Assembly: GCF_000429625.1 (NCBI RefSeq)
Contig: NZ_AUCF01000004.1
Location: 248,001 to 312,000, forward strand
DNA: 64,000 bases
Direction of reading: 5' to 3'
Source: Azospirillum halopraeferens DSM 3675
GTDB lineage: Bacteria > Pseudomonadota > Alphaproteobacteria > Azospirillales > Azospirillaceae
A program made the position numbers and the translations under genes. Numbering within the stretch: the first letter of the stretch is position 1; every line of letters starts with the position of its first letter. Below, piece by piece: positions 27,384 through 36,498 of this stretch. The notes below the pieces were generated by a model, which saw nothing but the letters and a program-made list of their open reading frames with translations, had not been told where the DNA came from and did not search any database.

Positions 27384-30300
27384 ATGAAGATCGCCGAAAC
27401 CTGCGTGCGCCGTCCGGTCTTCGCGACGGTGATCAGCCTCGTCATGGTGCTGGTCGGGGTGGTCAGCTTCCAGCGCCTGTCGGTGCGCGAGTATCCCAGC
27501 ATCGACGACCCCGTGGTGTCGGTCACCACCACCTATCCCGGCGCCAGCGCCGAGATCATCGAGAGCCAGGTCACCCAGGTGCTGGAGGGCTCCATCGCCG
27601 GCATCGAGGGTATCGACACGCTGACCTCGACCAGCCGGCCGGAGTCGAGCCGCATCACCATCACCTTCCGGCGCACCGTCGATCCCGACGTGGCGGCCAG
27701 CGATGTGCGCGACCGCGTCAGCCGCGTGCGCCGCCGCCTGCCGGCGGAGATCGAGGAGCCGACCGTCGCCAAGGTGGAGGCCGACGCCCAGCCCATCCTG
27801 TTCATGCCCTTCACCAGCGACCGCATGTCGCCGCTGGAGATCACCGACTATCTCGACCGCTTCGTCGTCGATCGCTTCAAGAACCTGCCGGGGGTGGCCG
27901 ACGTCACCATCTTCGGCGAGCGGCGCTACGCCATGCGCGTGTGGGTGGACCGCGCCCGGCTGGCCGCTTACGGCCTGACCATTCAGGAGGTGGAGAACGC
28001 CCTGCGTGGGCAGAACGTGGAGATCCCGTCCGGCCGCATCGAGAGCATCGACCGCGAGTTCACCGTGCTGTCCCGCACCGGCCTGACCACGCCCGGGCAG
28101 TTCGAGGGCATCGTCGTCAAGCAGGGCGACGGCGTGATGGTGCGCCTGCGCGAGGTGGCGTCGGTGGAGCTGGGGGCGGCGGACGAGCGCCGCATCAGCC
28201 GGTCCAACGGGCGCAACGCCATATCCATCGGGATCGTCAAGCAGGCCACCGCCAACCCGCTGGACGTCTCCACCGCCGTGCGCGGCGAACTGCCCATCCT
28301 GCTGGACGACCTTCCGGAGGGGATGAGCGCCGAGATCTCCTACGACTCCTCCGTCTTCATCGACCGCTCCATCAAGGCGGTGTTCCACACCATCGGCGAG
28401 GCGGTGGTGCTGGTGGTTCTGGTGGTGCTGTTCTTCTTGCGCACGGTGCGCGCGTCGATCATCCCCGTGGTGACCATCCCGGTGTCGCTGATCACCGCGT
28501 TCGCGCTGATGTACGCGCTGGGATTCTCCATCAACACGCTGACCCTGCTGGCCATGGTGCTGGCCATCGGGCTGGTGGTGGATGACGCCATCGTCGTGCT
28601 GGAGAACGTCCACCGCCACGTCGAGAGGGGCAAGAGCCCCTTCACCGCCGCCATCGACGGCACGCGCGAGATCGGCTTCGCCGTGGTGGCCATGACGCTG
28701 ACGCTGGTGGCGGTGTACGCCCCGGTCGCCTTCGCCTCCGGCCGCGTCGGGCGCCTGTTCCTGGAGTTCGCGCTGACCCTCGCCGGCGCGGTGCTGGTGT
28801 CGGGCATCGTGGCGCTGACGCTGACGCCGATGATGTGCTCCAAGCTGCTGAAGCCGCACGAGCGCCACGGGCGCGTCTACAACGCGCTGGAGCGGATGTT
28901 CGACGGGATGGCCGGCGGCTACCGCGCGGCGCTGCGCGCGAGCCTGCGGGTGCGGCCGCTGATCGTGCTGGTGGCGCTGGGTGTGGCCGGCGGCGGCGGC
29001 CTGCTGCTGACCATGCTGAAGTCGGAGCTGTCGCCGGTGGAGGACCGCGGCGTCGTGCGCGCCTTCGGCACCGGGCCGGAGGGCGCCACCATCGACTACA
29101 CCTTCCGCTATTCCCGCCAGTTGGAGGAGGTGCTGCGGGGGGTGCCGGAGATCGAAAGCCACATCGTGGTCGGCGGCTGGCCGGAGGTGACGCGCAACAT
29201 CGCCTTCGCCCGCCTGAAGGACTGGGACGAGCGCGAGCGCAGCCAGCAGGAGATCGTGGCCGCCCTGCAACCGCAGCTCGCCCGCATCGCGGGGATGACC
29301 ATCTTCCCCGTCAACCCGCCCTCCTTCGGTCAGCGGGCGTCCTCGCGCCCCATCGAGTACGTCATCCAGACCTCCGGCACCTACGCCGACCTGGAGGAGT
29401 ACGTGGAGCGCATGCTGGAGCGCATCCGCGACTTCCCCGGCCTGGTCAACGTGGACAGCGACCTGAAGCTGAACAAGCCGCAGATCGAGGTGTCCATGAA
29501 CCGCGACAAGGTGGCGGACGCCGGCATCCAGGTGGCGGCGGTGGGGCGTACGCTGGAAACCCTGCTGGGCGGCCGGCAGGTCACCCGCTTCGAGCGGGAC
29601 GGCGAGCAGTACGACGTCATCGTCCGCCTGACCGAGAGCGACCGCTCCACCCCGCGCGACCTCAGCCGCATCTACGTGCGCGGGGCGGGCGGGGAGATGA
29701 TCCAGCTTTCCAACCTCGCCACGGTGGAGGAGACGGTGGCACCCAAGGAGCTGATGCGCTTCAACCAGCTTCGCTCCGCCACCCTCACCGCCAATCTCGC
29801 GCCCGGCGTGTCCCAGGGCGAGGCACTGGCCTTCCTGGACCGCGCCGCGGAAGAGGTTCTGCCCGCCTCGGTGCGCACCGACTACGCCGGGCAGAGCCGG
29901 GAGTTCCGCGAGGCGGGCTCCAGCCTCGTCTTCATCTTCGTGCTGGCCCTCCTGTTCATCTACCTGGTGCTGGCGGCCCAGTTCGAGAGCTTCGTCGACC
30001 CTTTGATCATCATGTTCACGGTGCCGCTGTCCATGGCCGGTGCGCTGCTGGCCCTGTGGCTGACCGGCGGCACGCTGAACGTCTACAGCCAGATCGGTCT
30101 GGTGACTCTGGTCGGCCTGATCACCAAGCACGGCATCCTGATCGTGGAGTTCGCCAACCAGCTCCGCGAACGCGGGCTCGCCCTGCGCGAGGCGGTGGTG
30201 GAATCGGCGGTGCTGCGCCTGCGCCCGATCCTGATGACCACCGGCGCCATGGTGCTGGGCGCCGTGCCGCTGGCGCTGGCCACCGGCGCCGGGGCGGAAA

Positions 30301-30449
30301 GCCGGCAGCAGATCGGCTGGGTGATCGTCGGCGGCATGACGCTGGGCACCCTGCTCACCCTGTTCGTGGTGCCCGCCGTCTACACCCTGCTGAGCCGCGA
30401 GCGCCGCGCCGCGCCCGACGCGGGGACGGTCCCGGCGGCGGCGGAATAG
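27384..30449 (+). CDS. RND efflux pump permease, HAE1-like
   Basis: Proton-driven inner-membrane exporter of 1021 residues, normal family length. Twelve transmembrane helices in two repeats with two large periplasmic loops. VCVRRPVFATV-type N terminus (CVRRPVFATVISLVMVLVG), the EYPSIDDPVVSV segment, and the proton-relay pair in LVVDDAIVVLENVHRH of helix 4. Substrate range cannot be read from the sequence; hydrophobic or amphiphilic drugs are typical for HAE1 pumps. Lacks a neighbouring regulator. Confidence 0.93.
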   Translation: MKIAETCVRRPVFATVISLVMVLVGVVSFQRLSVREYPSIDDPVVSVTTTYPGASAEIIESQVTQVLEGSIAGIEGIDTLTSTSRPESSRITITFRRTVDPDVAASDVRDRVSRVRRRLPAEIEEPTVAKVEADAQPILFMPFTSDRMSPLEITDYLDRFVVDRFKNLPGVADVTIFGERRYAMRVWVDRARLAAYGLTIQEVENALRGQNVEIPSGRIESIDREFTVLSRTGLTTPGQFEGIVVKQGDGVMVRLREVASVELGAADERRISRSNGRNAISIGIVKQATANPLDVSTAVRGELPILLDDLPEGMSAEISYDSSVFIDRSIKAVFHTIGEAVVLVVLVVLFFLRTVRASIIPVVTIPVSLITAFALMYALGFSINTLTLLAMVLAIGLVVDDAIVVLENVHRHVERGKSPFTAAIDGTREIGFAVVAMTLTLVAVYAPVAFASGRVGRLFLEFALTLAGAVLVSGIVALTLTPMMCSKLLKPHERHGRVYNALERMFDGMAGGYRAALRASLRVRPLIVLVALGVAGGGGLLLTMLKSELSPVEDRGVVRAFGTGPEGATIDYTFRYSRQLEEVLRGVPEIESHIVVGGWPEVTRNIAFARLKDWDERERSQQEIVAALQPQLARIAGMTIFPVNPPSFGQRASSRPIEYVIQTSGTYADLEEYVERMLERIRDFPGLVNVDSDLKLNKPQIEVSMNRDKVADAGIQVAAVGRTLETLLGGRQVTRFERDGEQYDVIVRLTESDRSTPRDLSRIYVRGAGGEMIQLSNLATVEETVAPKELMRFNQLRSATLTANLAPGVSQGEALAFLDRAAEEVLPASVRTDYAGQSREFREAGSSLVFIFVLALLFIYLVLAAQFESFVDPLIIMFTVPLSMAGALLALWLTGGTLNVYSQIGLVTLVGLITKHGILIVEFANQLRERGLALREAVVESAVLRLRPILMTTGAMVLGAVPLALATGAGAESRQQIGWVIVGGMTLGTLLTLFVVPAVYTLLSRERRAAPDAGTVPAAAE

Positions 30450-30459
30450 CCGGCGGGGT

Positions 30460-31056
30460 TCACCCCCACCAGCTCACGCCGAAGGCCAGCGCCCCGCCGG
30501 TCAGCAGCAGGGCCAGGACGACCAGCAGCCCGTCGCGGGCCACCAGGGCGAGGGCCAGCAGGGTGACCGCCGCCCCGATGACCGAGGCGAGGAAGGGCAG
30601 CACCTCCAGGAACGGCACCGTCAGGGCCAGCAGGACGCACAGCGCCGGCACGATCAGCGCCGTGCGGCCCTGCACCAGGGCGGTCAGCCGCGGCCGGAAG
30701 AGCCGGTCGGCGACGCGGGCCGCCGGCAGCAGGAACCCCATGGCCCGTTTCAGCCTGTCCCGGTCGACCGAGCGCGCCGCCACCAGCCGCGGCAGCCACA
30801 GGCGCTGCCGCCCCAGCAGCATCTGGCCCGCCACCAGCAGCACCAGCGTCGCGCACAGGGTGGGAAAGGTGGGAATGCCGCTCAGCGGCGACAGCATGAT
30901 CACGCCGGGGACCAGCAGCAGGGGCCCGAAGGAGCGGCGGCCGATGGAATCGGCGATGTCAGCCACGCTCACGGGGTCACCGGCCTCGGTGTCGCGCACG
31001 CGGATCAGAACGTCTTCCAGGGATCGTGGCTCGTCCTGCGGTTCGCCGTCAGCCAT
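30460..31056 (-). CDS. ExoD-family membrane protein
   Basis: 198 residues. The soluble N-terminal stretch LEDVLIRVRDTEAGDPVSVA and the following GRRSFGPLLLVPGVIMLSPL mark the ExoD family, first linked to exopolysaccharide synthesis and alkali tolerance in rhizobia. About four to five transmembrane segments follow. ATG 31056 has AGGGAG 9 bases upstream. Lies 26 bases after the MetX-like hydrolase gene on the same strand and may be cotranscribed. Molecular function is unknown. Confidence 0.85.
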   Translation of the reverse strand: MADGEPQDEPRSLEDVLIRVRDTEAGDPVSVADIADSIGRRSFGPLLLVPGVIMLSPLSGIPTFPTLCATLVLLVAGQMLLGRQRLWLPRLVAARSVDRDRLKRAMGFLLPAARVADRLFRPRLTALVQGRTALIVPALCVLLALTVPFLEVLPFLASVIGAAVTLLALALVARDGLLVVLALLLTGGALAFGVSWWG

Positions 31057-31082
31057 GGCCGGTGACTCCCTTCCATCCTCGA

Positions 31083-32153
31083 TCAGTCCGCCGATCCCGT
31101 CGCCGGAGCGTCCGCCTCCGCCAGGAAGTCGCGGATGTGGTCGGTAAGCTGTGCGTACTCCGGCAGGTCGGCGTTGGACTGGCAGCAGGCCATGTGGCCG
31201 CGGTCGGACTCGATGTACACGACCCGGCTGTCGGGAATGGCCTCGTCCATGGTGCGGGCGTGATGCTCCGGGAACAGGCGGTCGCTGGTGACGTGGACGA
31301 TCAGCGTGCGGGCGCGGATGCGGCCCAGCGCCTCCTCGACGGTGCCGCTTCCGGCCGAGACGTCGTGGCTCTGCGCCGCGCGGTAGCGGTACATCCAGTC
31401 GGTGGCGTCCCAGCTCTCGGCCCAGCCGCGCCCCATGGAGCGCAGCAGCCACGCGAAGGAGTCGTCGTCCGTCACGCCGTTCAGGTGGGCGTCGCTGTAG
31501 AGCCAGGGCTGGAACACCATTCCCGCCACCTGCAAACCGTCGGTGGGGTTCGTCTCGTAATCCCCGCCGTTCCAGGCGGGGTCGAGCTGCATGGCCTCCA
31601 CCATGGTGTCGACGATGCCGCCGTAGAGCCGGTCGGACAGCGGCGCGCCGGCGATCACCAGCAGGGAATCGACGAAGTCCGGGTATTGCAGCCCCCATTC
31701 CAGGGCCTGGAAGGCTCCCATGGACGCCCCGCCGACCGAGACCAGGCGGTTGACCCCCAGGCCGGTCAGCAGCGCATGCTGGGCGTGGACCAGATCGCGC
31801 TGGGTGTAGCGGGGGAAGCCGGTGCCCCGGTCGTCCGACGGCTTAGACGAGTCGCCGCCGCCGATGGCGTCCACTGCCACCACGTAATAGCGGTCGGTGT
31901 CGAAGGCGCGGCCGGGGCCGATGTACGCGGCGTAGCTGTCGCGGCCGCCGCTGGTGCCATGGGTGACGAGGATGGCGTTGTCGCCCGCCTCGTTCAGGGT
32001 GCCGTAAGCGTCGTAGCCCACGGCCATGGACTCGATGGACTCGCCGTTCTCGAAGGTGAAGGCGCCGATGTCGTGCACGTCCGCGGCGGCGGGCAGGGTC
32101 CAGGCGGTCAGGAGGAGGGCGGCGGCGAGGTGCGGTCGGATCGGCGCGGTCAT
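31083..32153 (-). CDS. Exported alpha/beta hydrolase of homoserine acetyltransferase type
   Basis: 356 residues with a Sec signal peptide (HLAAALLLTAWTLPAAADV). The fold signature is that of MetX-like acyltransferases: VTHGTSGGRDSY oxyanion region, nucleophile serine in GGASMGAFQALEW, acid in HVTSDRLFPEHH, histidine in ESDRGHMACC. A real homoserine acetyltransferase would be cytoplasmic, so the signal peptide argues for another ester or acyl substrate in the periplasm. The start overlaps the mepA stop (ATGA). Confidence 0.85.
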   Translation of the reverse strand: MTAPIRPHLAAALLLTAWTLPAAADVHDIGAFTFENGESIESMAVGYDAYGTLNEAGDNAILVTHGTSGGRDSYAAYIGPGRAFDTDRYYVVAVDAIGGGDSSKPSDDRGTGFPRYTQRDLVHAQHALLTGLGVNRLVSVGGASMGAFQALEWGLQYPDFVDSLLVIAGAPLSDRLYGGIVDTMVEAMQLDPAWNGGDYETNPTDGLQVAGMVFQPWLYSDAHLNGVTDDDSFAWLLRSMGRGWAESWDATDWMYRYRAAQSHDVSAGSGTVEEALGRIRARTLIVHVTSDRLFPEHHARTMDEAIPDSRVVYIESDRGHMACCQSNADLPEYAQLTDHIRDFLAEADAPATGSAD

Positions 32154-33052
32154 GGCAGGACTCCATTGTTGGCGGCCGCCGCGGTATCGGCGGTCAGGAC
32201 GGCGCGGCATTGCGGGTGGCGCGGTGCCGCCGGCCGGGTCGCCACGGCGGGCGGCGCCGGGCCGAACCACGGGTCGAGAGCGGCGCCGCAGCCGTCGCCG
32301 GGCGGCGGCGGCGGTTGCGAGACGCAGGCGGCCTCGCCGGCGGGGCAGGCCAGGCGCACATGCATGTGATCGTCGTGCCCCGGCCACGGCCGCACCCGGC
32401 GCAGCCAGGACCGGTCGGCCCACGGCCGCTCGCACAGGTCGCGCTTCAGCGCGGGACCGACGAAGACCCGCGCCACCCGCGGGTCGGACGCGGTCCACCG
32501 CACCATCTCCGCATGGCCGAGGGTCCACAGGGCGGGATCGGGGCGCCCGGTCGCGGGATCGACGACCGGCGGCTGCTCCAGCCCTTCGCGGGCGGGCAGG
32601 GGCAGCCGCTCCGCCTCCACGCGGAACCAGATGTCCACGTCCAGGCCGGTCTGGTGGCTGACGTGGCCGCTCGCCATGGGACCGCCGCGGGGCTGCGCCA
32701 TGTCACCGACCAGCAGGGTTCCCATGCCCATGGCCGCGGCGGCGCGGCCCAGGTCGCGCACGAAGGTGACCAGCTCGGGGTGGCCGTAGTAACGCCGCCG
32801 GTCCAGGTCCACGGCCTGATAGCCCTCGCCGTCGGGGGGCAGCGGCTCCGCCCCGGCGATGCAGCCCGCGGAATGGGCGCCGAACACCCGCGCCGGCCCC
32901 GGCGCCGGGCCGGGCACGGACGACCATTCATTGGCCGGCCCTTCAGTGGCCAACCGCTCAGTGGCCGCTGCCGTTCCGGCCGCCATCATCACCGCGCATC
33001 CCAGCGCGGCCAGAGCCTTCCCCGCCGTCGTCCGGTCCCTGCGATCCGCCAT
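32150..33052 (-). CDS. mepA: Penicillin-insensitive murein endopeptidase MepA
   Basis: Periplasmic zinc metallopeptidase that cuts D-Ala-mDAP cross-links in peptidoglycan. 300 residues. Signal segment at 11-31 (GKALAALGCAVMMAAGTAAA). Family core GDMAQPRGGPM, then SGHVSHQTGLDVDIW with two metal ligands (H and D), and HDDHMHVRLACP with the last histidines. Conserved cysteines C64 region and C-terminal pair are present. Translationally coupled to the MetX-like gene. Confidence 0.93.
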   Translation of the reverse strand: MADRRDRTTAGKALAALGCAVMMAAGTAAATERLATEGPANEWSSVPGPAPGPARVFGAHSAGCIAGAEPLPPDGEGYQAVDLDRRRYYGHPELVTFVRDLGRAAAAMGMGTLLVGDMAQPRGGPMASGHVSHQTGLDVDIWFRVEAERLPLPAREGLEQPPVVDPATGRPDPALWTLGHAEMVRWTASDPRVARVFVGPALKRDLCERPWADRSWLRRVRPWPGHDDHMHVRLACPAGEAACVSQPPPPPGDGCGAALDPWFGPAPPAVATRPAAPRHPQCRAVLTADTAAAANNGVLP

Positions 33053-33127
33053 GCCCCGTGCTCCGTTGCCGTTTGTCCTCTCTGCCTCCGCAACAGCCGT
33101 CGGCGTCCGGTGCTCCGCCCGGTGCGG

Positions 33128-35062
33128 TTACGGCGCGGTCGAGGCCTGCGGCGCGTCCTCTCCCTCGGTTTCGTCCGGACGGGTCAGCGACAGCAGGTAG
33201 GCGATCAGGGCGTCCTGTTGGGCCAGGGAAAAGCCGGCCTCCTCGTCCACCCAGTGGCCATGGCCGGCGCCCTGCGTGCTGACCGCCGCCAGGCTCGGCT
33301 CGGCCCGGTTGGCGGCGACGACGCGGGCGCGCAGCGACCGGTCGACCAGGGCGCGCAGGCTGTTGCCGGGGTGGACCGGCACGCCGGCCAGCAGCGTGCC
33401 GGGCAGGCCGAGGTGCCGCTCCGGGTCCGGGCCCACGGCGACGCCGCCCTCGTGCAGGTAGGGGGCGGACCAGGCGAGGCCGACCAGCCCCTTGACCTTG
33501 TAGCCACCCTCGGTGTCGCCATGGGCCCAGCCGAGGCGGAGCTGCTCCAGCGCGTCCCCCTCCGGTTCGATGGGGATGGTGTGCGGCTGCGGCGGCAGCG
33601 GCACGGGCGTGTCGGTGGCGTAAAGGCGCGGCGGCGCCAGCGCTTTTTCGGTGTCGGACAGGGCGGCGGCGCGGGACGGGTCGGCGCCCACCTCGGCGGC
33701 CGGCAGCACCCGGTGGTTGGTGTAGCCGGGGCCGTCGTGGCAGGACGCGCAGCCCGCCGCCTCGAACACCTGCCGCCCCTCGGCGACCGTTGCGGCGGAG
33801 GCGGCGACCTGCTGCGGCGGCAGCAGCGAGTCCTGGAAGGCGGAGATGGCGCTGATGTGGTGCCAGGCCGGGTATCCGGGGACGCTGACGATCAGCCCGT
33901 CGCTGGTCAGGTAGTCGGCGGCGGGGTAGCCGGGCATGGGCACCATCCGGATGATGCCGGGCGTCCCGGGGTTCGGGTCGGCGGCCGCCAGCACCTCCGA
34001 CGGCAGGCGCCCGTCGGCGGGGTCGTAGCGGAAATCGGCACCCGGCGCGTTGCGCAGAATCGTGGCGATGTACCGTTCACGGTCCATGCCGAACAGGATG
34101 GGGGCGTGGTCGGCCTGGGCGGTGGAATCGGTGTTCAGGGCGTGGACGTTGTTGTTCAGCACGTTCAGTCCGCGGAACGGGCCGATGGCGGCGAAGCCGG
34201 TCCAGCCGAAGGGATGATCGTAGGCGGTGAAGCTGTCGGGGATGTTGGTCGGGTTGGCCACCAGATCGACGGTGGGATCGAAGTTGCCCGGCGGCCAGGC
34301 CGCGAACACGGCGTTCACCGCCGCCTCGAACTCCTCCGGATCGGGCACCCGGTCGGGGTGCACGTCGGTGTGGGTGAAGTAGCTGGCCGAGTTGGAGGCC
34401 ATGGCCAGCATCAGGCCGATGCGGATGTCGGCGTTGGGCGCACCCTCGATGACCCGCCCGCTGTCGGGGTCCACCGTGGAATGGCAGGCGGCGCACGTGA
34501 TGCCGACGCGGAGCGCGCCGCGGTCGTAGATCACCTTGATGCCCAGCGGGAACAGGCCGCCGCGGGGAATGTCGAGTCCGGTGGACACCTCCGTGCCCGC
34601 CTCCAGCACCCGGTCGCCCAGCCGCAGCGGCTTGGCCAGGCGGATCTTCAGGTCGCTCGTGCCGGCGCCGCCGGTGGCCAGCACCCCGCGGACCACCGAC
34701 AGCGGCGTCATGGCACCGTCGATGATGCCCAGAACGTCGGTGGCCCACACCTCGTTGCCGAAGGTTTCGCGGTAGAACGCCTCCCGCCCCAGGGCCAGGA
34801 AGTCCTCGTCCACGCGGATGGCGCCGTTGGCCGGCGACAGGAAGGCGCGGCCCTCCCCGGTCGCCATCAGGCGCTCGGCCTCGGCGTGGCCGACCGAGCG
34901 GCCCAGCACGTCGTAGGCGACGGTGTCCGGGCGGCGCTCCGGATTCACCAGGGCCGATTGGACCGGCATCGGGGCGTACTCGAAGCGCCCGAACGCCGCG
35001 ACCGCCGCCACGCCCGCCACGACGACCACCGCCGTGATGCCCAGCCCCCTTTTCCAGCCCAT
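33128..35062 (-). CDS. Di-haem c-type cytochrome, periplasmic
   Basis: 644 residues. An N-terminal hydrophobic anchor or signal (GITAVVVVAGVAAVAAFG) is followed by a long region with the first haem site CAACH in VGITCAACHSTVD (about 188-200) and the second CASCH in AAGCASCHDGPGYTN (about 425-440). The spacing and C-terminal VKGLVGLAWSAPYLHEGG segment recall the di-haem peroxidase/MauG-type superfamily, but the overall protein is not a standard member. ATG 35062 has an AAGGGGG site. Electron donor or acceptor unknown; monocistronic. Confidence 0.8.
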   Translation of the reverse strand: MGWKRGLGITAVVVVAGVAAVAAFGRFEYAPMPVQSALVNPERRPDTVAYDVLGRSVGHAEAERLMATGEGRAFLSPANGAIRVDEDFLALGREAFYRETFGNEVWATDVLGIIDGAMTPLSVVRGVLATGGAGTSDLKIRLAKPLRLGDRVLEAGTEVSTGLDIPRGGLFPLGIKVIYDRGALRVGITCAACHSTVDPDSGRVIEGAPNADIRIGLMLAMASNSASYFTHTDVHPDRVPDPEEFEAAVNAVFAAWPPGNFDPTVDLVANPTNIPDSFTAYDHPFGWTGFAAIGPFRGLNVLNNNVHALNTDSTAQADHAPILFGMDRERYIATILRNAPGADFRYDPADGRLPSEVLAAADPNPGTPGIIRMVPMPGYPAADYLTSDGLIVSVPGYPAWHHISAISAFQDSLLPPQQVAASAATVAEGRQVFEAAGCASCHDGPGYTNHRVLPAAEVGADPSRAAALSDTEKALAPPRLYATDTPVPLPPQPHTIPIEPEGDALEQLRLGWAHGDTEGGYKVKGLVGLAWSAPYLHEGGVAVGPDPERHLGLPGTLLAGVPVHPGNSLRALVDRSLRARVVAANRAEPSLAAVSTQGAGHGHWVDEEAGFSLAQQDALIAYLLSLTRPDETEGEDAPQASTAP

Positions 35063-35106
35063 GCCAACCCCCTTCTTACATTCCATGTGCCCTGCGGTGC
35101 CGGTTC

Positions 35107-35961
35107 TCACCGCAGAAAGTCGATCAGCAGGCGGTTGACCCGCTCCGCTTCCTCGTGCTGCAGCCAGTGGCCGGCGTCGGGAAAGCGCTCCACCCGGATG
35201 TCGTCGCACAGGGCGGCGGCGGCCCGCGCCAGCCCCGGTTGCAGGAACGGATCCCGCTCCCCCCACAGCAGGAGGACCGGCACGCGCACCCGCCGCCCCG
35301 GAGCGCGCCGGCCGAAGCGCAGGGCGCGGTACCAGGCGAGCATCCCCGTCATGGCGCCGGGCCGATCCCACGCCGCGCGGTACCGCTCCAGGTCGGCGGC
35401 GGAGAAGGTTCCGCGGCGGCTGGTGGCGGTCATCATCGGCCCGCCGAGGCGACGGACCAGGCGTTCGGGGATGACGGGAAGCTGGAAGGCCGCGACATAG
35501 GCGCTGCGCAGCATCTGGCCGGGATGACGCAGCGCGTACCGCGCCGCCGTCGCCGGGTGGGGGGCGTTGAGGATGGCGCAGCGCTCCACCCGGTCCGGAT
35601 CGCGCAGGGCAAGCCACCACGCCACCACCCCGCCCCAGTCGTGTCCGACCACCCGCAGCCGCCGGCGGCCCGCCGCATCGGCCAGCGCCAGCACGTCGTC
35701 GGCCAGCCGGTCCACCGTGTAGGCGCGCAGGTTCCCCGGCTTGCCGCTCTGCCCGTAGCCCCGCTGGTCCGGCGCCAGCACGCGCAATCCCGCCGCGGCC
35801 AGCGGGCCGATCTGGCGGTGCCAGCCATACCGGGATTCCGGAAAGCCGTGCAGGAGGACGGTGAGCGGGCCGTCCGCGGGCCCGGAGGTGTCGACGTGAA
35901 GGCGCAGTCCCCCCGCAAGGCGGACCGTCTTCTCGTGAAGGTCGCCGTCGGCGCTGCTCAT
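35107..35961 (-). CDS. Epoxide-hydrolase-like alpha/beta hydrolase
   Basis: 284 residues, cytoplasmic. HGFPES oxyanion motif, nucleophile aspartate in GHDWGGVVAWWLA, acid in LLWGERDPFLQP and histidine in DAGHWLQHEE: the Asp-His-Asp arrangement of epoxide hydrolases and haloalkane dehalogenases. The start ATG 35961 excludes a long low-complexity upstream extension in the same frame. An EcfG-type promoter lies 47 bases upstream, pointing to general-stress control. Confidence 0.9.
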   Translation of the reverse strand: MSSADGDLHEKTVRLAGGLRLHVDTSGPADGPLTVLLHGFPESRYGWHRQIGPLAAAGLRVLAPDQRGYGQSGKPGNLRAYTVDRLADDVLALADAAGRRRLRVVGHDWGGVVAWWLALRDPDRVERCAILNAPHPATAARYALRHPGQMLRSAYVAAFQLPVIPERLVRRLGGPMMTATSRRGTFSAADLERYRAAWDRPGAMTGMLAWYRALRFGRRAPGRRVRVPVLLLWGERDPFLQPGLARAAAALCDDIRVERFPDAGHWLQHEEAERVNRLLIDFLR

Positions 35962-36265
35962 GGGAGTCCCGCTGGGTTGCGTGTCGGCGATCGCGTTCCC
36001 CTGTTGCAACGGTGCCTTCCGCCGACCGGTTCCCGGCCGGTGCGCCCGCGGGGCGGATGGTGCGGCTGCGGTGCAACGGGATGTGAATGGCTGGCCGTGA
36101 TGCAACCGGCGGCGTTTGCGGGCGACCGGCGCAACCTTTTCCGGGCGAGCCGGTTGGGGAAAGAGCCCTCGGGCCGAACCGGCATGCGGGCCACGCCGCC
36201 GCCGGCAGCGCTTCGGCGGCCGGTCCGGACGCGGCGGTGGCCCGAACCATCGTCAGGAGGGACCT
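35962..36265. other. Divergent intergenic region
   Basis: 304 bases between the hydrolase and DUF1328 starts. Apart from the EcfG-type promoter at 36008-36033 and a GGAGG ribosome site at 36256, only scattered short repeats such as GCAAC and an imperfect GCCGCCGCCGG/CGGCGG inverted repeat are visible. Confidence 0.5.
36008..36033 (-). promoter_or_regulatory. EcfG-type (general stress) promoter
   Basis: On the minus strand GGAAC (36033-36029) is followed after exactly 17 bases by CGTT (36011-36008). GGAAC-N16/17-CGTT is the recognition pattern of the alphaproteobacterial general stress sigma factor EcfG. Distance to the hydrolase start (47 bases) is suitable. Confidence 0.55.
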
Positions 36266-36436
36266 ATGCTGTATTGGGCTTTTGCGTTTTTCGTCATTGC
36301 GCTGATCGCGGCTCTGTTCGGCTTCGGCGGCATTGCTTCGGCCGCAGCCGGCATCGCCCAGGTGATTTTCTGGATCTTCCTGGTCGTCTTCGTGGTCAGC
36401 CTGATCGTCGCGTTCACGCAGCGCCGCCGTCTGTAG
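36266..36436 (+). CDS. DUF1328 small membrane protein (YtjA-like)
   Basis: 56 residues, two transmembrane helices ([19 protein letters not shown] and [18 protein letters not shown]) with a [14 protein letters not shown] loop: the DUF1328 family. CAGGAGGGA ribosome site 7 bases before the ATG. Function unknown; homologs are often stress-induced. First of three same-strand envelope genes. Confidence 0.9.
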   Translation: MLYWAFAFFVIALIAALFGFGGIASAAAGIAQVIFWIFLVVFVVSLIVAFTQRRRL

Positions 36437-36498
36437 CGGCGGCCGGCATCGATGCGCGGCGCAACCCGACGCCACCGGACAGAAAAGGGAGATGTCCC

